DNA of 64,000 bases from Streptomyces griseocarneus (GCF_014655595.1 NZ_BNBL01000006.1:398426-462425), one strand, 5' to 3'. Positions 39,905-49,038 are shown, counted from the stretch's first letter. The notes: generated from the letters alone by a model not told the origin. Numbers and translations: made by a program.

Positions 39905-41227
39905 TCAGACCCGGCCCGCGACCGCCGAGGGCACGCGGCGGGTGGCCACCGGGGCGGCGCGGCGGGCTGCCAGGGCCTGGCGGGTGCCGCAGAGGGTGAC
40001 CGCGACGGCGCCCAGCATGGCGAGGAAGCCGAGGACCACGGTGCCGTCCCAGCCGGCGGCGTGGAAGGCGAGGGCGCCGAGGGTGCCGCCGACGGAGCTG
40101 CCGAGGTAGTAGGCGGTCTGGTAGAGGGCCGAGGCCTGGGCGCGGCCGGTCTTCGCGGCGCGGCTGACGGCCGAGGAGGCGACCGCGTGGCCGGCGAAGA
40201 AGCCCGCCGTGATCAGGACCAGCCCCAGCAGGACCGCGACCAGCGAGGACGTCAGGGTCAGCAGCAGGCCGGCCGTGGTGGCGCCCACCGCCAGGTACAG
40301 CGCGCCGCGCCGGCCCAGGCGGCCGACGAGCTTGCCGGCCGCGGCCGACGAGACGGTGCCGACCAGGTAGATCAGGAAGATCGAGCCGACCACGCCCTGG
40401 GGGAGGGAGAAGGGCGCCTCCGCCAGCCGGTAGCCGATGACCGTGTAGACCGCGCCGAAGACGGTCATGAAGAGGCCGCCGATCAGGTACAGGCGGCGCA
40501 GCAGGGGGTCGGACAGGTGGGCCGCCACCGTGCGGCCCAGGGCGCGCGCCGACACCGGGGCCGGGCTGAAGTGGCGGGCCCTCGGGACCATCAGCCGGAA
40601 CGTCAGGGCGCACAGCACGGCCAGGACGCCGACCGCCGCGAGCCCGGCGCGCCAGCCCCAGGCCTGGGCCACCCAGCCGGCCAGGATCCGGCCGACCATG
40701 CCGCCGATGCTGTTGCCCGCCACGAACAGGCCGATCGCGCCGACCAGGGCCTTGGCGCGGACCTCCTCGGCCAGGTACGCCATCGCCGACGCCGGCACGC
40801 CGGCCAGTGCGGCGCCCTGCACCGCGCGCAGCGCGGTCAGCCAGCCCAGGTCCGGGGCGAACGGCACGAGCAGGGCCACCAGGGCCGCGACGCACAGGGC
40901 CGCGGTCATCGTCGTACGCCGTCCGTAGCGCTCGGACAGGGCGCTGAGCGGGACGACCGCGACGGCGAGGCCGCCGGTCGCGGCGGAGACGGTCCAGCTG
41001 GCCTGACCGGGGGTCACGCCGAGGTCGTCGGAGATCGCGGGGAGCAGGGCCTGCGTGGAGTAGAGGAGGGCGAACGTGGCCACTCCGGCGGCGAAGAGCG
41101 CGAAGCTCATCCGGCGGTAGCCGGAGCCGCCCGGGACCAGCCGGGTGTCATCGGAGGGTAGGGACGACGCGGTGGAGGCACCCGATCGCATGACGACGAC
41201 GGATGCCCCGGTATCGGCAGGAGGCAT
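39905..41227 (-). CDS. MFS transporter, YnfM-like
   Basis: A 440-residue protein with 12 predicted helices. Typical segments are FALFAAGVATFALLYSTQALLP, LGVTPGQASWTVSAATGGLA, the loop 2-3 motif LSERYGRR, GVPASAMAYLAEEV and RILAGWVAQAWGWR. It resembles YnfM/arabinose-efflux-type transporters, but the substrate is unknown. ATG 41227 is chosen although its ribosome-binding site is weak; downstream ATG 41191 is possible. It is divergent from a LysR gene in a 63-bp gap, so it is almost certainly that regulator's target. Confidence 0.88.
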   Translation of the reverse strand: MPPADTGASVVVMRSGASTASSLPSDDTRLVPGGSGYRRMSFALFAAGVATFALLYSTQALLPAISDDLGVTPGQASWTVSAATGGLAVAVVPLSALSERYGRRTTMTAALCVAALVALLVPFAPDLGWLTALRAVQGAALAGVPASAMAYLAEEVRAKALVGAIGLFVAGNSIGGMVGRILAGWVAQAWGWRAGLAAVGVLAVLCALTFRLMVPRARHFSPAPVSARALGRTVAAHLSDPLLRRLYLIGGLFMTVFGAVYTVIGYRLAEAPFSLPQGVVGSIFLIYLVGTVSSAAAGKLVGRLGRRGALYLAVGATTAGLLLTLTSSLVAVLLGLVLITAGFFAGHAVASSAVSRAAKTGRAQASALYQTAYYLGSSVGGTLGALAFHAAGWDGTVVLGFLAMLGAVAVTLCGTRQALAARRAAPVATRRVPSAVAGRV

Positions 41228-41290
41228 GCGAAAACCGTATGGCGCCTGCATCTGATGCGTCCAATGCACAGAATGGCGATAATCGATCCC

Positions 41291-42280
41291 GTGTTGCATG
41301 AACGCAGGTCACAGCGGCCCTTGTCATCGCGCGGTCACGAAAAAGACATCCCTGTTACAGCCGATGTCGAGGCCGACTCATGGGCCGCCACGCTCACCCC
41401 GCGCCTCGCGCAGTTCGTCGCCGTGGCGCGCCACGAGCACGTCACCCGCGCCGCGCAACAGCTCGGAATGCCACAGTCCACGCTCAGCCGCTCAATGGCC
41501 AGGCTCGAACACGACCTGGGCGTCGCCCTCTTCGCCCGCCACGGCCGCACGGTCTCCCTCACCGCCGCCGGCCGCACCTTCCTCGCCACCGTCGACCGCG
41601 CGCTGTCCGAGGTGGACCGCGCCGCCGAATCCGTACGGGCCGACGCTGACCCGGCCGCCGGAAAGGTCGCGTTCGGGTTCCTGCACACCATGGGCTCGGA
41701 GACCGTACCCGAGCTCATACGGGCCTTCCGCACCGACCACCCCCGCGTGCGCTTCCAGCTCGTCCAGAACTACGGCGAGGCCATGATCGAGCGGCTGCGC
41801 GACGGCGACCTGGACCTGTGCCTGACCTCGCCGGTGCCGGACGAACCGGACCTGGTCTCCCGGCGGCTCGACGAGCAGAAGCTGCGCCTGGTCGTGCCGG
41901 ACGACCACCCGCTGGCCACCCGCAAGCGCATCCGCCTCGCGGAGGCGGCGGGCGAACTGTTCGTCACCCTCGAGCCGGGATACGGGCTGCGCCGCATCAC
42001 CGACGCGCTGTGCGCGGAGGCGGGGTTCGCCCCGAAGGTGGCGTTCGAGGGCGAGGACCCGGAGACGCTGCGCGGGCTGGTGGCCGCGGGGCTGGGCGTG
42101 GGGCTCCTGCCGCCTCCCGCCGTGCCGCGCCCCGGCGTCGTGGAGCTGACGGTCACCGCGCCGCGCGCCGTCCGCGAGATCGGGGTCGCCTGGCTGGACG
42201 GGCATCCCGACACCCCGCCGGTGGCGGCCTTCAAGCGGTTCCTGCTCTCCCGCCGGGGCCAACTCCTGCTCCACCGCTGA
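41291..42280 (+). CDS. LysR-family regulator of the divergent MFS gene
   Basis: A 329-residue LysR protein. HTH near residues 45-65 (HVTRAAQQLGMPQSTLSRSMARLEHDLGVALFARHGR), then the periplasmic-binding-like effector domain (VAFGFLHTMGSETVPELIRAFRTDHP, LDLCLTSPVPDEPDLV, GLVAAGLGVGLLP). GTG 41291 is preceded by GATAAT ending 7 nt before it, a leaderless layout. The 63-bp divergent gap contains GCATCTGATGC-like dyads fitting a T-N11-A box. It probably activates the exporter in response to a transported compound. Confidence 0.88.
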   Translation: MLHERRSQRPLSSRGHEKDIPVTADVEADSWAATLTPRLAQFVAVARHEHVTRAAQQLGMPQSTLSRSMARLEHDLGVALFARHGRTVSLTAAGRTFLATVDRALSEVDRAAESVRADADPAAGKVAFGFLHTMGSETVPELIRAFRTDHPRVRFQLVQNYGEAMIERLRDGDLDLCLTSPVPDEPDLVSRRLDEQKLRLVVPDDHPLATRKRIRLAEAAGELFVTLEPGYGLRRITDALCAEAGFAPKVAFEGEDPETLRGLVAAGLGVGLLPPPAVPRPGVVELTVTAPRAVREIGVAWLDGHPDTPPVAAFKRFLLSRRGQLLLHR

Positions 42281-42319
42281 GCCGACGGCCCCCACCCCAG
42301 GCCGCCGGTCCCGCGCCCG

Positions 42320-43198
42320 CTAGTACCGCAGCGACGTCCCGAACCCCGACGCCAGCGGCATCCGCAGCCCCAGCGGCGGCGGCGCCGCCAGCGCGTCCGC
42401 GAGCGGGCGCGCGTAGTGGTGGCCGAACAGCGAGCCGCGCACGAAGTCGGCCGCCAGGGCCAGCACTTCGGGGCGGTGCTGGCGCAGGGTGTGGCCGTCG
42501 GAGTGGACCTCGAAGCGGCAGATGTCGCGGTTGACCTTCTTGGCGCGCTCGGCGAGGCGGTAGGAGAGGTCCGGGTCGGTGCGCTCGTCGTTCGTGCCGT
42601 GCACGATCAGCACCCGCCTGCCCGCGAGCTGGCGCACCGGGTCGGGGTCGAGCACGGCCTCCGGCTCGGGCAGCCAGGGGGCGATCGCCAGCACCGTCGT
42701 GACGGCCGGGTGGCCGGCGGCCCGCAGCGCGGCGCGGGCGCCCATGCCCGTACCGATCAGGCAGACCGGTACGTCGCCGTAGCGCCGCGTCACCTCGTCC
42801 GCCGCCCACCGCGCGTCCGCCACGGGATGGGCGGCGGAACCGTTCCAGCCGCGGTGGCGGTAGCGGACGAGGTGGACGACCAGCCCCTGCGCCTCGCCCG
42901 CCCGGGTCAGCCGCTGGACCAGCGGCCGCTGGGCGACGAGGGTGCGCAGCGGCGGGCGGCGCAGCCCGGCGGGGGAGCCGCCCGGGAGCAGCAGGGCCAC
43001 CCCGTGCACGGCGCTGCCGGCGCCCACCGCGCCGAGCGGTCTTCCGAGGCGGGCCGTGTCCGGCGGGTCGGCCCGCCCAGCCCGGCGTGGCCGCGTCGGC
43101 GGCGGCCCGGCATGCACCTCCAGCCCCGCTTGCCCCTCAGGCCCCACTGGGCCCATCGATCCTTCCGGATCCCGCTGCGGCAACGCTTGCTGCACCAT
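42320..43198 (-). CDS. Alpha/beta-hydrolase-fold protein lacking the nucleophile serine
   Basis: A 292-residue protein with alpha/beta-hydrolase topology: GVALLLPGGSP (oxyanion region), VVHLVRYRHRGWNG, the nucleophile-elbow strand VCLIGTGMGARAALRAAGH, the acid loop VLIVHGTNDERTDPD and HSDGHTLRQH with the His. The elbow, normally G-x-S-x-G, reads G-T-G-M-G here, so the serine is missing. The protein may be a non-catalytic binder or use another mechanism. The first 60 residues are Pro/Gly-rich and may not be translated from 43198 (ATG without a clear site). It is divergent from adenosine deaminase. Confidence 0.72.
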   Translation of the reverse strand: MVQQALPQRDPEGSMGPVGPEGQAGLEVHAGPPPTRPRRAGRADPPDTARLGRPLGAVGAGSAVHGVALLLPGGSPAGLRRPPLRTLVAQRPLVQRLTRAGEAQGLVVHLVRYRHRGWNGSAAHPVADARWAADEVTRRYGDVPVCLIGTGMGARAALRAAGHPAVTTVLAIAPWLPEPEAVLDPDPVRQLAGRRVLIVHGTNDERTDPDLSYRLAERAKKVNRDICRFEVHSDGHTLRQHRPEVLALAADFVRGSLFGHHYARPLADALAAPPPLGLRMPLASGFGTSLRY

Positions 43199-43274
43199 GG
43201 CAGACAACGATGGCAGAAGGACGGACGGTGTCCACCCCGCCGATGGGTCACCGTTCCGTATCGTTAGCCGACAT

Positions 43275-43286
43275 CTACGCGCGTAG
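43275..43286. promoter_or_regulatory. Nucleoside-regulon operator in the add promoter
   Basis: A perfect CTACGCGCGTAG lies inside the 17-bp spacer between CCGACA (43268-43273, -35-like) and TAGAGT (43291-43296, -10-like). The adenosine deaminase ATG at 43303 follows 6 nt later, so the transcript should be leaderless and blocked by a bound repressor. Confidence 0.8.
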
Positions 43287-43302
43287 GGGCTAGAGTGCCG
43301 AA

Positions 43303-44463
43303 ATGACGAGCGAGACCACCTCCCAAGCGACTTCTCCCGCGGGCACCCTCCCGACCCCCGAGCAGATCCGCCGCGCGCCCAAGGTGCTGCTCCACGATCA
43401 CCTCGACGGCGGTCTGCGCCCGGGCACGATCGTCGACCTCGCGGCCGCGTCCGGCTACGACAAGCTCCCCGAGAGCGACCCGGACAAGCTGGGCGTCTGG
43501 TTCCGCGAGGCCGCCGACTCCGGGTCGCTCGAGCGCTACCTGGAGACCTTCGCGCACACCTGCGCCGTGATGCAGACCCGCGAGGCGCTGGTCCGGGTGG
43601 CCGCCGAGTGCGCCGAGGACCTGGCCGAGGACGGCGTGGTGTACGCCGAGGTCCGCTACGCCCCCGAGCAGCACCTGGAGGCCGGGCTGACCCTCGAGCA
43701 GGTCGTCGAGGCCGTCAACGAGGGCTTCCGCGAGGGCGAGCGGCGGGCGCGCGCGAACGGTCACCGCATCCGCGTCGGCGCGCTGCTGACCGCGATGCGG
43801 CACGCCGCCCGCGCGCTGGAGATCGCCGAGCTGGCCAACCGCTACCGCGACTCCGGCGTCGTCGGCTTCGACATCGCCGGCGCCGAGGCGGGCTTCCCTC
43901 CCACCCGCCACCTGGACGCGTTCGAGTACCTCAAGCGCGAGAACAACCACTTCACCATCCACGCGGGTGAGGCCTTCGGCCTGCCGTCCATCTGGCAGGC
44001 CCTGCAGTGGTGCGGCGCCGACCGGCTCGGCCACGGCGTGCGCATCATCGACGACATCGAGATCGCCGAGGACGGCACGGTCAAGCTCGGCCGGCTGGCG
44101 TCCTACGTCCGCGACAAGCGCATTCCGCTGGAAATGTGCCCGACCTCGAATCTCCAGACCGCGGCGGCCACTTCATACGAAGAGCACCCCATCGGACTTC
44201 TGCGTAAGCTGCATTTCCGGGCGACGGTGAACACCGATAATCGTCTGATGAGCGGCACCAGCATGAGCCGGGAATTCGAGCACCTGGTCAAGGCATTCAG
44301 CTACTCGCTGGACGACATGCAGTGGTTCACGGTCAACGCCATGAAGTCGGCCTTCATCCCATTCGACGAACGTCTCGCGATGATCAACGACGTGATCAAG
44401 CCGGGCTACGCGGAGCTGAAGTCGGAGTGGCTGTTCCGCCAGACGGTGACGGGAAGCGCCTGA
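43303..44463 (+). CDS. add: Adenosine deaminase
   Basis: A 386-residue Zn-dependent deaminase converting adenosine and deoxyadenosine to inosine forms. Metal ligands in LLHDHLDGG (His31, His33), catalytic Glu in ITIHAGEAFG-type HAGE, LGHGVRI with the catalytic His, and VNTDNRLMSGT with the metal/catalytic Asp. It belongs to the actinobacterial-type clade with the extended C-terminus. Its promoter carries the CTACGCGCGTAG operator. The product inosine is split by the phosphorylase at 58.3 kb, which shares the operator. Confidence 0.95.
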   Translation: MTSETTSQATSPAGTLPTPEQIRRAPKVLLHDHLDGGLRPGTIVDLAAASGYDKLPESDPDKLGVWFREAADSGSLERYLETFAHTCAVMQTREALVRVAAECAEDLAEDGVVYAEVRYAPEQHLEAGLTLEQVVEAVNEGFREGERRARANGHRIRVGALLTAMRHAARALEIAELANRYRDSGVVGFDIAGAEAGFPPTRHLDAFEYLKRENNHFTIHAGEAFGLPSIWQALQWCGADRLGHGVRIIDDIEIAEDGTVKLGRLASYVRDKRIPLEMCPTSNLQTAAATSYEEHPIGLLRKLHFRATVNTDNRLMSGTSMSREFEHLVKAFSYSLDDMQWFTVNAMKSAFIPFDERLAMINDVIKPGYAELKSEWLFRQTVTGSA

Positions 44464-44519
44464 CCAGCAATTCCCTTGCGACCCCGACCGGGGGCCGCGT
44501 TGGGCGAATACAGTGAATG

Positions 44520-44544
44520 CGGCCGGGACTTCAAGTCCCGGCCG
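44520..44544 (+). terminator. Terminator after add
   Basis: CGGCCGGGAC (44520-44529) and GTCCCGGCCG (44535-44544) form a perfect stem with a TTCAA loop, followed by TTTCATTTCG, a short T-rich tail. Confidence 0.88.
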
Positions 44545-44644
44545 TTTCATTTCGTGTCATTCATTGCGGGGGCGGTGCTGTCGTCGCTACGTTGCAGTGC
44601 CGCTCGGCATTTCCCGCCAACCCCGTCATGAGGACTGATCCCCG

Positions 44645-45037
44645 ATGAAGCAGGCATCTCTCAAGGCCCTCGGCGCCGCCGCTCTCGGTGCCGCCTTCGC
44701 CGTCGCGGCGGCGGGCACCGCCTCCGCCGGCACCCTCGAGTCGGTCACCACCACCGCCACCGGCGCGGCGAAGGGGCTCCCGGTGGCGCAGCTGGCCCCG
44801 GCGGCTCCGATGGGCGGCCCGGCGCTCGTCGCCGGAGACCACCTGATCCGCTCCGGGGTCCTGGAGCAGTCCGCCAAGGCGGCCGACATCGCGCTCGCCC
44901 CCAACCTGCCCACGGAGAAGCTCACCGGCGCCCACGCCGACAACAAGGGCAACGCCGGCCTGCTCGGCGCCCTGCCGACCAAGGCCCTCGCCCCCAACGG
45001 CCTGTCGCTGCCGGGCATCGGCACGCCCAACAGCTGA
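44645..45037 (+). CDS. Small secreted protein (130 aa)
   Basis: A 130-residue protein with a clear Sec signal peptide (KALGAAALGAAFAVAAAGTASA, cleavage after ASA near residue 28). The mature part is Ala/Gly/Pro/Leu-rich with no cysteine and no recognisable domain. ATG 44645 follows GAGGACTGATCCCCG. It resembles the secreted protein encoded at 50875 in general layout only. The role in the envelope is unknown. Confidence 0.72.
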   Translation: MKQASLKALGAAALGAAFAVAAAGTASAGTLESVTTTATGAAKGLPVAQLAPAAPMGGPALVAGDHLIRSGVLEQSAKAADIALAPNLPTEKLTGAHADNKGNAGLLGALPTKALAPNGLSLPGIGTPNS

Positions 45038-45103
45038 CGGCGACGGGCGACGGCGACGAGCACGCGCCACCCCACGGGACGAGACGTACGGGACGGACAG
45101 CGC

Positions 45104-45143
45104 GACGGGCCGCGCACCCCGGTTGGGGGGTGCGCGGCCCGTC
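45104..45143. terminator. 17-bp bidirectional terminator
   Basis: GACGGGCCGCGCACCCC (45104-45120) pairs perfectly with the segment at 45127-45143 around GGTTGG. It lies between the secreted-protein gene and the convergent PspC gene. Confidence 0.88.
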
Positions 45144-45169
45144 GTGCGTCACCCGGGAAGGGGTGGGTG

Positions 45170-45388
45170 TCACCAGGCGGAGGACTTCGAGGCGGCGCGG
45201 GCGCTGCCCTCGGCGGGCATCAGGATCCACAGGGCGATGTAGAGCACGAACTGGGGTCCGGGCAGCAGGCACGATGCCAGGAAGATCACTCGCATCGTCG
45301 TCCGGGAGATCCCGAAGCGCTCGGCCAGACCCGCGCAGACTCCGGCGATCATCCTGTGGCTGCGGGGGCGGACCAGCGGAGCGGACAT
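45170..45388 (-). CDS. PspC-domain protein
   Basis: A 72-residue membrane protein consisting of a PspC domain: RMIAGVCAGLAERFGISRTTMRVIFLASCLLPGPQFVLYIALWILMP. PspC-like domains sense or respond to envelope stress and often partner with sensor kinases. ATG 45388 follows AAGGAGT; longer frames upstream lack a site. It is 80 bp upstream of nothing in its direction except the terminator, so it is monocistronic. Confidence 0.88.
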   Translation of the reverse strand: MSAPLVRPRSHRMIAGVCAGLAERFGISRTTMRVIFLASCLLPGPQFVLYIALWILMPAEGSARAASKSSAW

Positions 45389-45487
45389 GGCGGCGACTCC
45401 TTGTCGTCGGACGTCTGTGAGGCGTCGGTATGAGCGAGCGGGAACGTTTTCCCGAGCCGGAAGAACGTTCTCCCGACGCACTCAACG

Positions 45488-46072
45488 CTACGGCCGAGAC
45501 CCGGGCAAAGCGTCACTCCACGGGGCGATCCCGACCCTGGGGATCGTAGGGGTCAGCCCCCGGTCCGTGTCCTCCCGGCGGAGGGGCGGGGTAGGTCCCG
45601 CCTCGCCCCTGCGGCGTAGCCGGGCCCGTACGGCCGGCACCACCGCGAGGTGGGCCACCGTCACGCCCGTGACGTTCATCAGCAGGGCGTCCACGTCCAG
45701 CACCTGGCCCACCACGCCGCCGCGCACCACCTGCAGGGCCAGCGAGAACATCGCGCTGGTGAAGACCGTCCGGGCCAGCGAGCCCGCCGTCGACACCGCG
45801 ATCCGGCCCCCCGCCCAGGGCAGCAGCAGCCCCAGCGGGGCGAACGGCAGCACCCCGGCCCCTATCGTCCGGGCGGCGTCCCAGGGACTCAGCGCCAGGT
45901 CGGCCCGGATGGTGGCCAGCGGCTCCAGACGCGCGGGTGTCACCCAGGGCGCGGTCAGCGGCCGCAGGGCGAGCCAGCCGAGCACCAGGAGATGCACTGC
46001 CAGGAGGACACAGCCCGCCACGCGGTAGCGGTATCGGAGGGCGGGCGTACCGCCGTAGCCATGACGCTGCAC
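45488..46072 (-). CDS. VanZ-family membrane protein
   Basis: A 194-residue protein with about five hydrophobic segments. GVLPFAPLGLLLPWA, TVFTSAMFSLALQVVRGGVVGQVLDVDALLMNVTGV match the VanZ-like pattern (F-x-P-x-G near the start, S/L-E/Q-x-x-Q then D-x-D-D-x-x-x-N). VanZ is linked to teicoplanin resistance in enterococci; most homologues have unknown roles. GTG 46072 follows GGGGGGC. It lies downstream of the afsQ operon on the same strand, separated by about 100 bp. Confidence 0.82.
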   Translation of the reverse strand: MQRHGYGGTPALRYRYRVAGCVLLAVHLLVLGWLALRPLTAPWVTPARLEPLATIRADLALSPWDAARTIGAGVLPFAPLGLLLPWAGGRIAVSTAGSLARTVFTSAMFSLALQVVRGGVVGQVLDVDALLMNVTGVTVAHLAVVPAVRARLRRRGEAGPTPPLRREDTDRGLTPTIPRVGIAPWSDALPGSRP

Positions 46073-46170
46073 GCCCCCCAGGACGCTGCGCGCGGGGCGT
46101 GCGGTTCCGGGGCCGGGTACGCAGAGTCAGCGCCGGTCGCCGCGACGCGGCGGCGGGCCGCCCGACGGGC

Positions 46171-46764
46171 TCAGGAGAGGGGGACGCCGCCGCTCTGCAC
46201 GGCCTCCGGATGGGCCCGCGTCTCGTCGGTGCACGTGTAGCCCTTGGGCCGGTCGTCGCCCGGCCCGCCGAGCGCCAGCGTGCTCCTGCCGTCGGCCGCG
46301 GCCGTACCGGCGAAGGTGCACACGACCTGCGCGAGCGCCGACGGAGGCAGTTGTTCCGGCGCGGTGTTCAGCCGCAGCGTCCCGGCCGGGTCGCCGGGGC
46401 GGGGGCCGCTGACGGTCAGCCGCTGCGGCACCTCGGTGGAGAACCCGGCCTCGTCCTCGATGGGGGAGGGCTGGCGCTTGAGCTCCTCCAGCAGCGCCCG
46501 CGCCAGGCCGGCCGGGTCCTCCGGGCCGGGGGAGGCGACCAGCCGCGTCACGGGGAGTAGCTGTGAGGTGCACAGCAGCAGGACGGACATCCGGATGCTG
46601 CCCTCGGGCGGCGCGCTCTGCACGCCGGGGCGCACCACGCACGTCGCCCGCGAGGGCGCGCTCCCGGCGTCCACGGGCACGGCCGTGCCGCGGATGCCGC
46701 ACCCGGTGAGCACGGCCAGCCCGGCCGTCAGGACGACGGCCCGCGCGGCGCGGGTGACTCTCAC
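46171..46764 (-). CDS. Lipoprotein co-transcribed with afsQ2
   Basis: A 197-residue lipoprotein. The GTG at 46764 overlaps the AfsQ2 stop (GTGA). Signal peptide RAARAVVLTAGLAVLTGC with lipobox LTGC (Cys near residue 20). The mature part has VLLLCTSQLLPVTRLVAS and LARALLEELKRQPSPIEDEAGFSTEVP, reminiscent of GerMN-type domains (as in LpqB). In S. coelicolor the same gene follows afsQ2, as I recall. Coupling to the kinase suggests that it senses or tunes the AfsQ signal outside the membrane, but this is inferred from position alone. Confidence 0.82.
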   Translation of the reverse strand: MRVTRAARAVVLTAGLAVLTGCGIRGTAVPVDAGSAPSRATCVVRPGVQSAPPEGSIRMSVLLLCTSQLLPVTRLVASPGPEDPAGLARALLEELKRQPSPIEDEAGFSTEVPQRLTVSGPRPGDPAGTLRLNTAPEQLPPSALAQVVCTFAGTAAADGRSTLALGGPGDDRPKGYTCTDETRAHPEAVQSGGVPLS

Positions 46765-48326
46765 GACGTACCGCCTTCCCCGGCGGCACCGGAACCGGAG
46801 GACGGGGTTCCGTCGCCCTCCTCGAGACCGGAGGCGTCGCGGGGCAGGGTCAGCGTGAACACCGCGCCGCCCTCCGGCGAGTTCATGGCGGTGATCTCGC
46901 CGCCGTGGATGTGGGCGTTCTCCAGCGCGATCGACAGGCCCAGACCGCTGCCCTCCGAACGCGGGCGGGAGGCGCTGGCCTTGTAGAAGCGGTCGAAGAC
47001 GTGCGGCAGCACGTCCTCGGGAATGCCGGGCCCGTGGTCGCGCACGGCGATGACCAGCGAGTCCTCCGTCTGCCGGACCGAGACCCGCACCGGCGAGCCG
47101 CCGTGCTTGAGGGCGTTGCCGATGAGGTTGGCGAGGATCACGTCCAGGCGGCGCGGGTCGAGCTGGGCCATGATCCCGCGCTCGGCGTCCAGCTCGACCG
47201 CGTCCAGCCACGCCCGGGCGTCGATGCACGCCGTGATCTGGTCGGCGATGTCCACGTCGTCCAGCACCAGCCGGGCCGTGCCCGCGTCGAAGCGGGTGAC
47301 CTCCATCAGGTTCTCCACCAGGTCGTTCAGCCGGCGGGTCTCGCTGACCACCAGCTGCACCACGGGCGCGATCATCGGGTCGAGGGAGTCCGCCTCGTCC
47401 TCCAGCACCTCGGTCACGGCGGTGATCGCCGTGAGCGGGGTCCGCAGCTCGTGCGACATGTCGGCGACGAAGCGACGGCTGGCCGCCTCGCGCGAGCTCA
47501 GGTCCTCCACCCGCTTCTGCAGCGACTCCGCGGTCCTGTTGAACGTCCGCGACAGGTCCGCCAGCTCGTCGGTGCCCGACACCTGCAGCCGGGTGTCCAG
47601 CTTCCCCTCGCCCAGCCTGCGCGCCGCGTCGCCGAGCCGCTGCACGGGCCGCAGCACCGTCGAGGCCGCGGCCTGGGCGAGCAGCGCCGAGCCGATCAGC
47701 GCGAGCCCGGTGGCGATGCCCAGCGACCAGCCCAGGGAGTTGAGGTCCGCCCGCTCGTTCTCCAGCGACTTCAGCAGGTAGCCCGTCGGGCCCCCGCCGA
47801 TCACCTTCGCGCCGGCGACCAGGTACGGCTTGCCGTCCAGCGTGATCCGCTGCCAGTACAGGTGGTACGGGTAGGGGTTGGACTCGTCGACCTTCCGCTC
47901 CCGGTTGACCGCCGTCACCAGCGTCTTCGGCACCACCGAGAGCGTGAACAGCTCCCGGTCCGAGGGCGCGGCGCAGTCGCCGCCGCCCTTGACCTTGCCG
48001 ATCAGCAGCACCTCGTACTTCTGCGAGGTCGCCGCCATCCGGTCCGCGGCCTCCTGCAGATCGGGACAGGTCGGCGGCAGCGGCAGCGAACCGGTGCTGT
48101 CCTGCAGGGTCTTGCGGAAGTCGTCGAGGGCGGCGTTCTGCGTACGGGTGAGGACCGCGTCACGGTTGAGCCAGTACGCGATCGCCGACGCCGACACCGC
48201 GGCCGCCAGGGCCACCAGCGCGAACACCAGCATCAGGCGCAGCCGCAGGCTGATCCGCCGCATGCTCAGCTTCATGCCGTTCCTGGCCGCCGCCCAGCCC
48301 CGTACCCGACCGGGCTCTTCAGTCAC
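46761..48326 (-). CDS. afsQ2: Sensor histidine kinase AfsQ2
   Basis: A 521-residue membrane kinase. TM1 about residues 30-52, an extracellular sensor of about 140 residues with two or three cysteines (PPTCPDLQEA, GGGDCAAPSD), TM2, HAMP (VLRPVQRLGDAARRLGEG), HisKA with the phospho-His in SHELRTPLTAI, and an HATPase domain with LANLIGNALKHGG, DHGPGIPEDV and GSGLGLSIA. It pairs with the response regulator encoded 25 bp upstream. GTG 48326 is chosen; GAGAG lies upstream. Known in S. coelicolor to affect antibiotic production and morphology depending on nitrogen source. Confidence 0.93.
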   Translation of the reverse strand: MTEEPGRVRGWAAARNGMKLSMRRISLRLRLMLVFALVALAAAVSASAIAYWLNRDAVLTRTQNAALDDFRKTLQDSTGSLPLPPTCPDLQEAADRMAATSQKYEVLLIGKVKGGGDCAAPSDRELFTLSVVPKTLVTAVNRERKVDESNPYPYHLYWQRITLDGKPYLVAGAKVIGGGPTGYLLKSLENERADLNSLGWSLGIATGLALIGSALLAQAAASTVLRPVQRLGDAARRLGEGKLDTRLQVSGTDELADLSRTFNRTAESLQKRVEDLSSREAASRRFVADMSHELRTPLTAITAVTEVLEDEADSLDPMIAPVVQLVVSETRRLNDLVENLMEVTRFDAGTARLVLDDVDIADQITACIDARAWLDAVELDAERGIMAQLDPRRLDVILANLIGNALKHGGSPVRVSVRQTEDSLVIAVRDHGPGIPEDVLPHVFDRFYKASASRPRSEGSGLGLSIALENAHIHGGEITAMNSPEGGAVFTLTLPRDASGLEEGDGTPSSGSGAAGEGGTS

Positions 48327-48351
48327 TGTGGGCTCTCTGTCCTCAAGGTCG

Positions 48352-49038
48352 TTACTGCGGGGCATCCAGCCGGTAGCCGACACCGCGGACGGTCCGGATC
48401 AGCGTCGGCGAGGACGGCACGTCCTCCACCTTCGCCCGCAGCCGCTGCACGCACGCGTCCACCAGCCGGGAGTCGCCGAGGTAGTCGTGCTCCCACACCA
48501 GTCGCAGCAGCTGCTGCCGCGACAGCGCCTGCCCCGGCCGGCGGCTGAGCTCCAGCAGCAGCCGCAGCTCCGTCGGCGTCAGCTGGAGGTCCTGGCCGTT
48601 CTTGGTGACCGTCATCGCCGACCGGTCGATCACCAGCGAACCGAAGGACGCCGAGTCGCTCGACTCCCGCTCCCCGCGGCGCAGCACCGCCCGGATCCGG
48701 GCGTCCAGCACCCGGCCCTGCACCGGCTTGACCACATAGTCGTCCGCACCCGACTCCAGCCCCACGACCACGTCGATGTCGTCGTTGCGGGCCGTCAGCA
48801 GGATGATCGGCAACTGGTCCGTGCGCCGGATGCGCCGGCACACCTCGAAACCGTCGATGCCCGGCAGCATCACGTCCAGCACGATCAGGTCCGGCCGCTG
48901 CTCGCGCAGCATCTTCAGGCCGTCCTCACCCGTCGCCGCGGTCACCACACGGTGACCCTGGCGGGACAGGGAGAACTCGAGAGCCGTACGGATGGCGTCG
49001 TCGTCCTCGATCAGCAACAGGAAAGGCACGGTGGTCAT
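48352..49038 (-). CDS. afsQ1: Response regulator AfsQ1
   Basis: A 228-residue OmpR/PhoB-type regulator. Receiver domain with EDDD acidic pocket, phospho-Asp in LIVLDVMLPG (Asp55 from this start) and Lys in VVKPVQ. C-terminal winged HTH with LTPTELRLLLEL, SRLVDACVQRLRAKVED and RTVRGVGYRLD. If translation begins at the GTG three codons later (49029), the protein has 225 residues and the site is Asp52, which matches what I recall for S. coelicolor AfsQ1. It is divergent from sigQ, its known target and antagonist. Confidence 0.94.
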   Translation of the reverse strand: MTTVPFLLLIEDDDAIRTALEFSLSRQGHRVVTAATGEDGLKMLREQRPDLIVLDVMLPGIDGFEVCRRIRRTDQLPIILLTARNDDIDVVVGLESGADDYVVKPVQGRVLDARIRAVLRRGERESSDSASFGSLVIDRSAMTVTKNGQDLQLTPTELRLLLELSRRPGQALSRQQLLRLVWEHDYLGDSRLVDACVQRLRAKVEDVPSSPTLIRTVRGVGYRLDAPQ

